This document shows positions 50,262 to 58,320 of a DNA stretch of 64,000 bases, piece after piece (position 1 is the stretch's first letter; every line of letters starts with the position of its first letter). Made by a program: the position numbers and the translations under genes. The stretch is from assembly GCA_964546935.1 (NCBI GenBank), contig CAZJLJ010000005.1:24636-88635 (forward strand). Reading direction: 5' to 3'. This DNA comes from JALYTY01 sp964546935. Its GTDB lineage: Bacteria; Vulcanimicrobiota; Vulcanimicrobiia; Vulcanimicrobiales; Vulcanimicrobiaceae. A model generated the notes under the pieces. The model saw only the letters and a program-made list of their open reading frames with translations, ran no database searches and was not told the origin of the DNA.

Positions 50262-53200
50262 CGGAGTGCGGCGGCGTTGAAGTACGCGGCTCGCGGATGG
50301 TGCAAGACAATCGCGGCGGTCGACTGCTCTGGAACCATCTGAAACGCCTCGGTTAGCGTAACGCCGATTCTTTCCGTAGCGTCCAGCAAACGGAAAACGG
50401 TTTCGTGTTGCGAGACGTCGGGACACGCACCGTATCCCCACGAGTATCGCTTGCCGCGCTCTTGATCCAAGCGCAACTCCGTGCGAATGCGCCGATGCGT
50501 CCACTCGGCGAGCGCTTCCGCGGATTGAACGGTGAAGCCGTGCACGAAGTACGATTCGCTGTAATCGCCGCTTTGGTAGAGGTTTTCAGTCTGTTGTGCG
50601 CCGCGCGTTCCAACGGTCACCACTTGGAGCGCCACGACATCAGGTGCGCGGCCATTTTGCGGTTCGCGCAGGTAGTCCGCAAGCGAGAGATGATCGCCGC
50701 CGATTTGACGTGCAAACGGGAAGCGCGCGATTTCATGAGAGTGATTCTTCGGATCGTAAATCACCACGTCGTTTCCGATTCCGGCAGCAGGGAAGTACCC
50801 ATAGACAACGCGCGGCTGTAGCAACTCCGACTCGATCGCTTCGTGCTGATACTTCACTAAACGAGGTTCGAACTCGTCGCGAATTAGCGCATCGAACGCT
50901 TCGCCTTTCGTGTTGCTCGCGCCCCACGAGAGACGATAAAGGCTCTTCAAATCGAAACACGGCCACAGTTCACGAACGTCGACGGTTTCTAGCGTCTGCG
51001 CTCCCCAGAACGGCGGCTCGGGAACATCGGCAAGCTCCGATTTTACGAACGAAATCGTGGGCGCTTCGGAAGCTACCGCAACTGTATCTCGGGCACGATC
51101 GCGCTGCTTGAAGACATCCTCACGAATGCGCTCGACGAATGCAGCACGTTGATCGGGTGATGCCGTAAGGCGGTCCATGATCTCGAGGCCTTCAAATGCG
51201 TCCTTCGCGTAGAAAAGGCCCGGCGTAAAGAAGCGTTCGCCTTCGTCAAGCAACGCAATACGCCGTCCGAAATCGCGATTGATCGCAGCGCCGCCGACGA
51301 TAACCGGAAACTCGAGACCGCGAGCGTCTTGTTCTTGAACGCAAATAGGCATCTGTTTACTAGTAGAAACGAGCAGTGCCGAAAGGCCGATCGCATCGGC
51401 TTTGACCTCAACCGCTTTTTGCAAGATCGTATTCATCGGAACTTGCTTGCCGAGATCGTGCACGGTATAGCCGTTATTCGTTAGAATCGTATTGACCAGA
51501 TTCTTGCCGATGTCGTGCACGTCGCCGAAAACAGTCGCAAGCACCACGGTGCCCTTGGTTGCGCCTTCCTTCTTCTCCAGGAACTGTTCGAGGTGCGCCA
51601 CCGCTTTTTTCATCACTTCCGCCGATTGCAAAACGAACGGCAGAATGAGTTCGCCGGCGCCGAATTTGTCGCCGACCTCTTTCATAGCCGGAAGCAGGAT
51701 CTCGTTGAGAACCGCGACCGGTGTGCGGTCTTCTAACGCGACGTCGATCTTCGCCTCGATGCCGTCCTTTCGGCGGCGCAGAATCGCGTTGTGGATCTGC
51801 TGCTCGATCGGCAGAGTCGCTTCCGCATCAACGGCATTTTCGTCTTGCGCCTGCTGCCCAACGTTGGTCTCGAAGTACTCGATGAAACGTGCGAGTGCAT
51901 CCGGACGTCGATTGAAGACCAGATCGTCGCAGAGATCGCGCACTTCAGCATCGATCTCGGCGTACGGCGTGATCTCTTTCGCGTGAACCAATGCAGCATC
52001 GAGCCCCGCCTCGACGCAATGATGCAGGAAGACCGAATTCAGCACTGCACGGGCCGCCGGTTTCAGGCCAAACGAAACGTTCGAGACGCCGAGCGACGTA
52101 AGCACGCCGGGCAGCTCGCGCTTGATGAGGCGAATGCCTTCGATCGTTTCGATCGCCGAGTTCGAGAATTCGGCATCACCGGTTGCGAGCGTGAACGTGA
52201 GATCGTCGAAAATCAGCGCGCCGGCCGGAATACCGTACTCTTTCACGACGATGTCGTAAATGCGGCGTGCCACTTCGAGCTTACGTTGCGCGGTCTTCGC
52301 CATGCCCGACTCGTCGATCGTCAGCGCGACAATCGCCGCGCCGTGTTCTTTGGCAAGCGGGACGACGACGTCCATCTTCGCGCGGCCGGCTTCGAGATGA
52401 ACCGAATTGAGAATCGCACGGCCCGGGTAGTTCTCTAACGCAAGCTGCATGACGCGCGGCTCGGTCGAGTCGATCATCAGCGGCACTTCAATGGATTGCG
52501 CGAGGCGGCGCGCGATTTCTCGCATCTGCACGTCTTCATCCGTGCGTTCCGTCAACGCGCAACAGATATCCAGCACGTGTGCGCCGGCTTCGACTTGCTC
52601 GCGGGCAACGAGCACGATCTCGTCGTAATTGTCTTCCAACAGCAAGCGCTTCATTTTGCGCGAACCTTGGCTGTTGATGCGTTCGCCGACAAGCAGCGGC
52701 CGCGGTTCTTGTTCCAGCGCGGCGGCCGTCATCGCCGATGCGACAAATTGCGCCGGCTTCGGCTGCGGGGCGCGTCCCGGTTTTCCATACGCATCTACGA
52801 CGTCTCGCAATTGCGTAATGTGTTGCGGCGTCGTGCCGCAGCAGCCGCCGATAACGTTTACGTGGAACTCGCGCACGAACTCACCAAGATTGCGTGCCAG
52901 TTCTTCGGGAGTCTCAGGGTAAATCGTTTCGCCCTTGGGACCCATCAGCGGCAATCCGGCATTCGGAATTACGCTAACGAAACACCGCGAATTCTCGGTG
53001 AGATACCGGATCGAGTCGCGCATTTGCGCAGGTCCGGTCGAACAATTGAGCCCGAGAACGTCGATCGGAAGCGCGTCGAGCGTTGCGCAGATCGCGCGCA
53101 CGTCGGTCCCCAAAAGCATGCGGCCTTCGGTAATCAACGTCGGTTGCGCTTGAATCGGAACGCGGCGCATTCCACGATCGAACTCTCGTGTGATGCCCGC

Positions 53201-53728
53201 GATCGCGGCTTTGAGCTCGAGCAAATCTTGCATCGTCTCGAGCAGCAACACATCGACGCCGCCGTCGATCAACGCACGCGCCTGCTCCGCATAGAGCTGC
53301 GCTAACTCTTCGAACGTGGTCTTCGAGAGTGTTGGGTCGGAAGACGAAACAAGCATACCGGTCGGACCGATCGACCCCGCGACGAAACGCGGCCGCTCTT
53401 TGGTCGCGACGGCATCGCACGCATCACGTGCGATTTCCGCCGAACGGCGATTGATCTCGTACGTCTTTTCGCCCAGCTCGTATTCGTCGAGTTTCAGACG
53501 CGACGCGGTAAACGAATCGGTTTCTACAACGTCCGCGCCGGCTTCAAGATACGCAGCATGAATCGAGCGAACGACGTCGGGGCGTGTGAGGACAAGCGCC
53601 TCATTGCACCCGGCGTACCGCTCTCCGCCGAAATCATCGGCGGATAAGTCAAGCGCCATGAGCTGTGTGCCCATGGCGCCGTCATAAATCAGGACCCGCT
53701 CGGTGAGCAGGTGCAGATAGTCACGCAA
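50258..53728 (-). CDS. metH: Cobalamin-dependent methionine synthase
   Basis: MetH moves a methyl group from methyltetrahydrofolate through cobalamin to homocysteine. The 1156 aa show all modules. The homocysteine domain (1-310) has LGLNCSTGP and GGCCGTTPQHI as zinc ligands. The pterin domain (about 330-590) has RINSQGSRKMK. The cobalamin cap and binding domain follow, with GDVHDIGKNLV near residue 737. The reactivation domain (880-1156) has the ending WGYGACPDVSQHETVF. The start is TTG 53728 immediately after the asparaginase stop. It needs the B12 that the btu genes import. Confidence 0.96.
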   Translation of the reverse strand: MRDYLHLLTERVLIYDGAMGTQLMALDLSADDFGGERYAGCNEALVLTRPDVVRSIHAAYLEAGADVVETDSFTASRLKLDEYELGEKTYEINRRSAEIARDACDAVATKERPRFVAGSIGPTGMLVSSSDPTLSKTTFEELAQLYAEQARALIDGGVDVLLLETMQDLLELKAAIAGITREFDRGMRRVPIQAQPTLITEGRMLLGTDVRAICATLDALPIDVLGLNCSTGPAQMRDSIRYLTENSRCFVSVIPNAGLPLMGPKGETIYPETPEELARNLGEFVREFHVNVIGGCCGTTPQHITQLRDVVDAYGKPGRAPQPKPAQFVASAMTAAALEQEPRPLLVGERINSQGSRKMKRLLLEDNYDEIVLVAREQVEAGAHVLDICCALTERTDEDVQMREIARRLAQSIEVPLMIDSTEPRVMQLALENYPGRAILNSVHLEAGRAKMDVVVPLAKEHGAAIVALTIDESGMAKTAQRKLEVARRIYDIVVKEYGIPAGALIFDDLTFTLATGDAEFSNSAIETIEGIRLIKRELPGVLTSLGVSNVSFGLKPAARAVLNSVFLHHCVEAGLDAALVHAKEITPYAEIDAEVRDLCDDLVFNRRPDALARFIEYFETNVGQQAQDENAVDAEATLPIEQQIHNAILRRRKDGIEAKIDVALEDRTPVAVLNEILLPAMKEVGDKFGAGELILPFVLQSAEVMKKAVAHLEQFLEKKEGATKGTVVLATVFGDVHDIGKNLVNTILTNNGYTVHDLGKQVPMNTILQKAVEVKADAIGLSALLVSTSKQMPICVQEQDARGLEFPVIVGGAAINRDFGRRIALLDEGERFFTPGLFYAKDAFEGLEIMDRLTASPDQRAAFVERIREDVFKQRDRARDTVAVASEAPTISFVKSELADVPEPPFWGAQTLETVDVRELWPCFDLKSLYRLSWGASNTKGEAFDALIRDEFEPRLVKYQHEAIESELLQPRVVYGYFPAAGIGNDVVIYDPKNHSHEIARFPFARQIGGDHLSLADYLREPQNGRAPDVVALQVVTVGTRGAQQTENLYQSGDYSESYFVHGFTVQSAEALAEWTHRRIRTELRLDQERGKRYSWGYGACPDVSQHETVFRLLDATERIGVTLTEAFQMVPEQSTAAIVLHHPRAAYFNAAALR

Positions 53729-54766
53729 TTAAGTTCGACTACTCGCTTCTTCGACGGCGAAGTTGGGAGTTACGTGGATATCACCCACGGCACGCCCGGC
53801 CCGATTATACACGATTGGGCGCGCAAAGGCACGGAGTTCTGTCGCTTGCTCTGGTGTTAGAGTGCCAAGCGCCTGCAACGCGGCCATCGTTACCGGCGAG
53901 CGCGCACGCGACGTCCCATCGATTACTTTGCTTGCAAAGCCGGCTCGTTGCGGGATAGCCGCTACGCCGTGGACGCCTTCAGCGCCAACCTTGCAGGCAA
54001 CCGAGCCGGCGGCAGTCCGCATGAGCATGGTATCGAACTCGCCTGTCCCGCTCACGTATTCCGGATGCGAGACCATCGCGTCCCGCACGACGAGCAACGC
54101 CATCGCATCGCGCGAATTCAAGCCTTCAAACGTGGCGAAGCGCGCAAAGGCCAATGCGGCTTTGCGGAGCGTCGTTGCATAGACCGGAATCCCGCAACCG
54201 TCGACGCCAAGCGGCCACGTTTTCGGATCGTCGTCCGACATACGCGCGCAGAACGCTAGAATTCGTTGCTCCGCGGGGTTGGAGACTTCGAGATACGTCG
54301 AGATATCCGCGCCGATAACTTTGCACAAGGCAAGAATCCCGGCATGTTTCCCCGAGCAGTTGTTGTGGAGCGCGCTCGGTTTTTCACCCGAGCGGATTAG
54401 GGCGTGCGCCGCGGCTTCGTTATATGGAAGATGTATGCCACATTGCAGCGCCGATTCATCGAGCCCGATCTTTTTTAGAATCGAACGAACGGCTTCAACG
54501 TGAAACGGCTCGCCGGAATGCGAGGCCGCCATGACGGCGATTTCGCGCATGTCCAAGCCGAACGCTTCGCGCACGCCCGCTTCGATCGCCGCCGCGGCGA
54601 TGAACGGTTTCGCCGTCGAGCGTAGGAATACGGGCGTATCGATTTCACCGGCGGAGAAAAGAACGTCGCCGCGCGCGGTAGATGCGCATGCGGCGACGTG
54701 ATGGATGGATTCTACGAGGTCACCTCGGGTGACTTCGACGATGGGTTCGCCTTGGAGTTGGTGCAA
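53729..54766 (-). CDS. L-asparaginase, Rhizobium etli type II (AnsA-like)
   Basis: A 345-aa member of the asparaginase II family that is unrelated to the E. coli enzymes. It contains the conserved RSTAKPF segment and the SHSGEPFHVEAVRSIL segment. These are followed by LHNNCSGKHAGILALC and GVDGCGIPVYA, whose Ser-Lys and Cys residues belong to the active site and zinc site. No signal peptide, so it is cytoplasmic. It lies between cysK (11 bp upstream) and metH (adjacent) and is presumably co-transcribed; its link to sulfur metabolism is unclear. Confidence 0.87.
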   Translation of the reverse strand: MHQLQGEPIVEVTRGDLVESIHHVAACASTARGDVLFSAGEIDTPVFLRSTAKPFIAAAAIEAGVREAFGLDMREIAVMAASHSGEPFHVEAVRSILKKIGLDESALQCGIHLPYNEAAAHALIRSGEKPSALHNNCSGKHAGILALCKVIGADISTYLEVSNPAEQRILAFCARMSDDDPKTWPLGVDGCGIPVYATTLRKAALAFARFATFEGLNSRDAMALLVVRDAMVSHPEYVSGTGEFDTMLMRTAAGSVACKVGAEGVHGVAAIPQRAGFASKVIDGTSRARSPVTMAALQALGTLTPEQATELRAFARPIVYNRAGRAVGDIHVTPNFAVEEASSRT

Positions 54767-54777
54767 CGGTTTTGTAA

Positions 54778-55743
54778 TTATCCTACGAGCGCGGGTTCAA
54801 CAACGACGGCTTCCTGATCCGCAAAGACCGGATTGCTTAGATACCGTTCGCCGGTATCACAGCCGATCGTCACAATCGTCTTCCCCTTCGCTTCGGGGCG
54901 CGCCGCTACTTGCATAGCAGCCCAGACGTTCGCGCCCGCGGAGATTCCGACGAGCATTCCTTCTTCACGAGCCAGCCGGCGCGCCACCGCGATTGCATCC
55001 GCGTCGGTAACCCTAATCACTTCGTCGTAGATCGAAGTGTCGAGCACCTTTGGCACAAAGCCCGTGCCCGTACCTTGAATCTTGTGCGGTCCCGGAGTGC
55101 CGCCGGAAAGCACCGGAGATGCATCGGGTTCACCCGCGATGATCTTGACGCCGGGTTTGCGTTCCTTCAGCACTTCACCAACGCCGGTAATCGTGCCGCC
55201 GGTGCCGATCATGGCGAGGAAGATATCGACGCCGCCGTCGGTATCGCGCCATATCTCCTCGGCGGTCGTGCGCCGATGGACTTCCGGATTTGCCGGATTC
55301 TCGAACTGCTGCGGCACGAAGTACTGGTTGGGTGCACCCGCTTGAATCTCTGCGGCCTTCGCGATCGCGCCTCTCATGCCGTCGGCGCCGGGCGTCAGCA
55401 CAACTTGGGCGCCGTATGCCTTCAAGAGGTTGCGTCGCTCGACCGTCATCGTGTCGGGCATGACAAGAAGACACTGATAGCCCTTCGCTGCGGCAACGAA
55501 AGCAAGCGCGATGCCCGTGTTTCCGCTGGTAGGTTCCAGAATCTTCATTCCCGGGAGAAGACGGCCGTCGCGTTCAGCGGCTTCGATCATCGAAACGCCG
55601 ATGCGATCCTTAACCGAGCCGGCGGGATTGAACGACTCCATCTTCACCAGGATCGTCCCGCCTAGTCCCTTATTGAGGCGCGGGATTTTGACTAGCGGCG
55701 TGTTGCCGAACGTGTCGGCAAGGTTTTCGTAAATGCGTGCCAT
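54778..55743 (-). CDS. cysK: Cysteine synthase A (O-acetylserine sulfhydrylase)
   Basis: A PLP enzyme making cysteine from O-acetylserine and sulfide; 321 aa. The Schiff-base lysine is K45 in AGSVKDRIG, the substrate loop is EPTSGNTGIALAF, and the PLP phosphate loop is IGTGGTITGVGE. It is the first gene of the cysK-ansA-metH unit and has its own strong -10 element. The family also includes cystathionine beta-synthases, but no CBS domain is present. Confidence 0.95.
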   Translation of the reverse strand: MARIYENLADTFGNTPLVKIPRLNKGLGGTILVKMESFNPAGSVKDRIGVSMIEAAERDGRLLPGMKILEPTSGNTGIALAFVAAAKGYQCLLVMPDTMTVERRNLLKAYGAQVVLTPGADGMRGAIAKAAEIQAGAPNQYFVPQQFENPANPEVHRRTTAEEIWRDTDGGVDIFLAMIGTGGTITGVGEVLKERKPGVKIIAGEPDASPVLSGGTPGPHKIQGTGTGFVPKVLDTSIYDEVIRVTDADAIAVARRLAREEGMLVGISAGANVWAAMQVAARPEAKGKTIVTIGCDTGERYLSNPVFADQEAVVVEPALVG

Positions 55744-55784
55744 TCTGCTTGTTCACAAACCTTTCGCACGGCTGAAGTTTTCGC

Positions 55785-55793
55785 ATTATATCA
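55785..55793 (-). promoter_or_regulatory. Extended -10 promoter element of cysK
   Basis: On the minus strand TGATATAAT occupies 55793-55785. It is a perfect TATAAT with the TG of an extended -10. No good -35 is found 17 bp upstream, which extended -10 promoters do not require. Transcription would begin near 55778, giving a 5' leader of about 35 nt before ATG 55743, too short for a riboswitch. Confidence 0.65.
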
Positions 55794-55814
55794 TGACGAA
55801 CACCCGTTCGTACC

Positions 55815-56840
55815 GTGTTCTCCATCGCCGAAAAATCCTTATACGTCGACGCGCTCGATTTGTGGATCGACAGCATGCGAACCCGCAGCCGCTGTTACGT
55901 TTCCCACGGCCACAGCGATCATGCGCGGGAACACGAAGTTGTTGTCGCAACGCCGAATACGGCGCGCATCTGCAACTCGCGCTTTGCGCGGCGCCGGGCC
56001 GAGGCACACCAGCTCTCATTAATCGCACGGATCGAGAAACCGCGGGTGACGGTTGCTTTCGAAGAGCACCATTTCAACGAACCGTGGATGGAAGCCGATC
56101 ACCAGCTGACGTTGTTTTCAGCGGGCCACGTCTTGGGAAGCTCGCAGCTCCTAATCGAAGGCGAACACGGCCGCTTCGTCTACACCGGCGATTTCAAACT
56201 GACGCCGTCGCTTACGGTGGAACCGCCGGAAGTAAAAGAATGCGACGTCGTGTTGATGGAGTGCACGTACGGACGGCCTCAGTACGTCTTTCCGCCGCGC
56301 GAGGAAGTTGCAGGCGAGATGATCCGTTTCGCGCGCACGGCTCTGCAAGACGATGCTGTACCAGTCTTTTTTGCGTACTCCCTCGGCAAAGCACAAGAAG
56401 CGATGGCGATTCTTGGAAACGCGGGCATTCCGCTTACAGTCCACGGCGCCGTTGATACCCTTGCACGGGTGTATCAGCAGTGCGGCGTGCAGATGCCGAA
56501 GTTCGAGCGCTACGACGCCTTGCATTTTCGCGCCGAATCAGCCTTGATTTGGCCGCCCGGTGGAAAAGCGCTACCGAAGGCCTTGCGTAATAAAACGGTG
56601 CGCACCGCAATGTTGACCGGCTGGTCGCTCGATCGCGGCGCACTCTTTCGTTACGGCACGGAGCGCGGTTTCGCGCTTTCCGATCACGCCGACTACCCGT
56701 CGCTGCTTCGGTATATCGAACTCGCACAACCGAAGAAAGTTTTGCTTGTCCACGGCTGGCGCGATTTCGTCCACCGCTTGCGTGCGTTAGGCATCGACGC
56801 GGAGTACCTGGAACACAATCCGCAGCTCTCGCTGTTTTAA
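55815..56840 (+). CDS. MBL-fold, ligase-associated exonuclease-like protein
   Basis: A 341-aa metallo-beta-lactamase protein with a beta-CASP insert. The metal motif is VSHGHSDHAREH, further ligands are SAGHVLGSS and YTGDFKLTP, and the C-terminal KKVLLVHGWRDFVHRL and SDHADYPSLL are beta-CASP landmarks. It resembles the exonuclease family found beside ATP-dependent DNA ligases, and such a ligase lies 1.4 kb downstream on the same strand. mRNA-processing relatives are an alternative. The start is GTG 55815, divergent from cysK. Confidence 0.82.
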   Translation: MFSIAEKSLYVDALDLWIDSMRTRSRCYVSHGHSDHAREHEVVVATPNTARICNSRFARRRAEAHQLSLIARIEKPRVTVAFEEHHFNEPWMEADHQLTLFSAGHVLGSSQLLIEGEHGRFVYTGDFKLTPSLTVEPPEVKECDVVLMECTYGRPQYVFPPREEVAGEMIRFARTALQDDAVPVFFAYSLGKAQEAMAILGNAGIPLTVHGAVDTLARVYQQCGVQMPKFERYDALHFRAESALIWPPGGKALPKALRNKTVRTAMLTGWSLDRGALFRYGTERGFALSDHADYPSLLRYIELAQPKKVLLVHGWRDFVHRLRALGIDAEYLEHNPQLSLF

Positions 56841-57244
56841 CTCTTCTTTTTTCGTGTCGCGCCGTTGTGCGACGGCCCTTTGCGTTTGGAAGGGGCCTTC
56901 GCGATCTGCGTTACTTTCGGTTCTTCCGATTCGCCGCCGCGCGTGGCAAGCGCCTCGATCTCGTCGCGGCAGAATTCGTTGAAGTACGCATCGCGCAGAT
57001 TGCCGATCCGCAAATCACTCACCGTGCGCGAACCATCCGGCCGCAAAATGTCGGCGGAACGCAAGTACGGAATGTAGCGCGCAAGGCGCGACATTCTCCA
57101 CTCGGTGAGCTTCCATTTGTTCGAGCACATGTACTCGTAGTCGTACGCCGGAAGCGACCCTGTCTTTTCATTGAGCGGCGTTAACTTTACTCGAAAGCCT
57201 TCGCGATTGAAAATCGCGTCTTCAACTTGTTTGATGCTCGCCAT
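56837..57244 (-). CDS. Orphan basic-tailed protein of unknown function
   Basis: A 135-aa protein I do not recognise. The first 100 residues look folded, with aromatic clusters (AYDYEYMCSNKWKLTEWRMS, then RLARYIPYLR) and a middle segment DLRIGNLRDAYFNEFCRDEI. The last 35 are Lys-, Arg- and Pro-rich, ending RKKKS, as in nucleic-acid-binding tails. It starts 1 bp after the RAM-domain protein and ends overlapping the MBL gene by 4 bp. Confidence 0.7.
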   Translation of the reverse strand: MASIKQVEDAIFNREGFRVKLTPLNEKTGSLPAYDYEYMCSNKWKLTEWRMSRLARYIPYLRSADILRPDGSRTVSDLRIGNLRDAYFNEFCRDEIEALATRGGESEEPKVTQIAKAPSKRKGPSHNGATRKKKS

Positions 57245-57245
57245 A

Positions 57246-57524
57246 TCAATCGACGCCGATATCCCAAAGCAAACCCAGATCTTTTTTCGAGAACGTCTTG
57301 AACGCGATAAGGGTCTCCGTGCTTTCGATTCCGTCGAGTGCGGCGATCTGCTCGGTTACCAAATCGTTTAGAGCCTCGTGCTCTTTCACGCGGACGATGG
57401 CCACCATGTCGAACGGCCCGGCAACGGAGTACACCTCGGCTATCCCTTCGATGGCCAGGAGGTCGTCGGCAATGGACTTCAGGCGCGGCCGCTCGACATT
57501 CATTAAAATAAATGCGGTTACCAT
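57246..57524 (-). CDS. Stand-alone Lrp/AsnC ligand-binding (RAM) domain protein
   Basis: A 92-aa protein equal to the C-terminal RAM domain of Lrp/AsnC regulators without any DNA-binding part: VTAFILMNVERPRLKSIAD, then YSVAGPFDMVAIVRVKEHEA and GIESTETLIAFKTF. Such proteins bind amino acids and can pair with full-length Lrp proteins. ATG 57524 is the start; the 52 upstream codons in frame have no similarity. It is likely co-transcribed with the orphan downstream and is divergent from the secreted protein (112 bp, no clear site). Confidence 0.85.
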   Translation of the reverse strand: MVTAFILMNVERPRLKSIADDLLAIEGIAEVYSVAGPFDMVAIVRVKEHEALNDLVTEQIAALDGIESTETLIAFKTFSKKDLGLLWDIGVD

Positions 57525-57636
57525 GCTACCGGCTTCGCTTTGCGGACGGCTGCTGCCCGCCATATTTGAAGGCAGGCGATTAATCCGTGCCCGAGATGGA
57601 AATCTTGTAACTGCCGGGGTTCGGAGACCGGACGGC

Positions 57637-58320
57637 ATGTACCTAATCTTGTTCGTAGTGCTGGGAATCGTCGTCGCCACATCCGCGGCCTCCGCGGATC
57701 AGAGCCCCGCTGCGGGACCGGGTCTGCAAAGCGTACCGCTCTTTTCTCGTTTGTCGGTGGCTAATCACCGCGTTCGGTCCTATACGGCTCCCGTAACCAT
57801 GGACGTTTCTTTGCACCGCTTTTTCTTCACATTTCATTTTAAACTCAAAGGGAACGTGAAGTACGAAGCGCCTGGAAACGTGACGTTTACGATGGATCGC
57901 GTTCCCGAGCAATACCAGCGCCTCTTCGGCGACCTTGGAGAGCCGTTGACGTGGGCGCGAATCTACTCCATGCAAGTTCTTGGGCAAACGATGGTCGATG
58001 GCCGGCCGATGTACTCCGTTCAAGGCGTCCCGCGCAAGCCGTCGCAAGTCGATCACGTTGTGATTCAAACCAGCGAACCGAGCGCGCCGATTCATGCGCA
58101 ATGGGTGCTGCACGACGGGTGGACCGTCGATTCGATGATCGAAGAGCAGAACACCGAAAAGCTGCTCTTCCCAAAGCATGAATTAGCGGATATCGTCGGT
58201 CATGGATACAAAATCCACACCGACATGCACTACGGCAACTACGCATTGGATACGAGTGAAGGCATTCGCGACAACGTGTCAGTCAATAGCAGCGACAAGC
58301 AGCAAAACAGCAAAGATTGA
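57637..58320 (+). CDS. Secreted protein, possibly LolA-like fold
   Basis: A 227-aa protein with a signal peptide (MYLILFVVLGIVVATSAASA). The mature chain alternates beta strands (MDVSLHRFFFTFHFKLKG, KYEAPGNVTFTMDRVP), as in lipoprotein-carrier-like half barrels, but I see no diagnostic motif. A Ser/Asn/Lys-rich tail ends it. The tail overlaps the ligase start by 65 bp. ATG 57637 was chosen because the signal peptide begins there; the open frame upstream lies over the RAM-domain gene on the other strand. Confidence 0.7.
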   Translation: MYLILFVVLGIVVATSAASADQSPAAGPGLQSVPLFSRLSVANHRVRSYTAPVTMDVSLHRFFFTFHFKLKGNVKYEAPGNVTFTMDRVPEQYQRLFGDLGEPLTWARIYSMQVLGQTMVDGRPMYSVQGVPRKPSQVDHVVIQTSEPSAPIHAQWVLHDGWTVDSMIEEQNTEKLLFPKHELADIVGHGYKIHTDMHYGNYALDTSEGIRDNVSVNSSDKQQNSKD

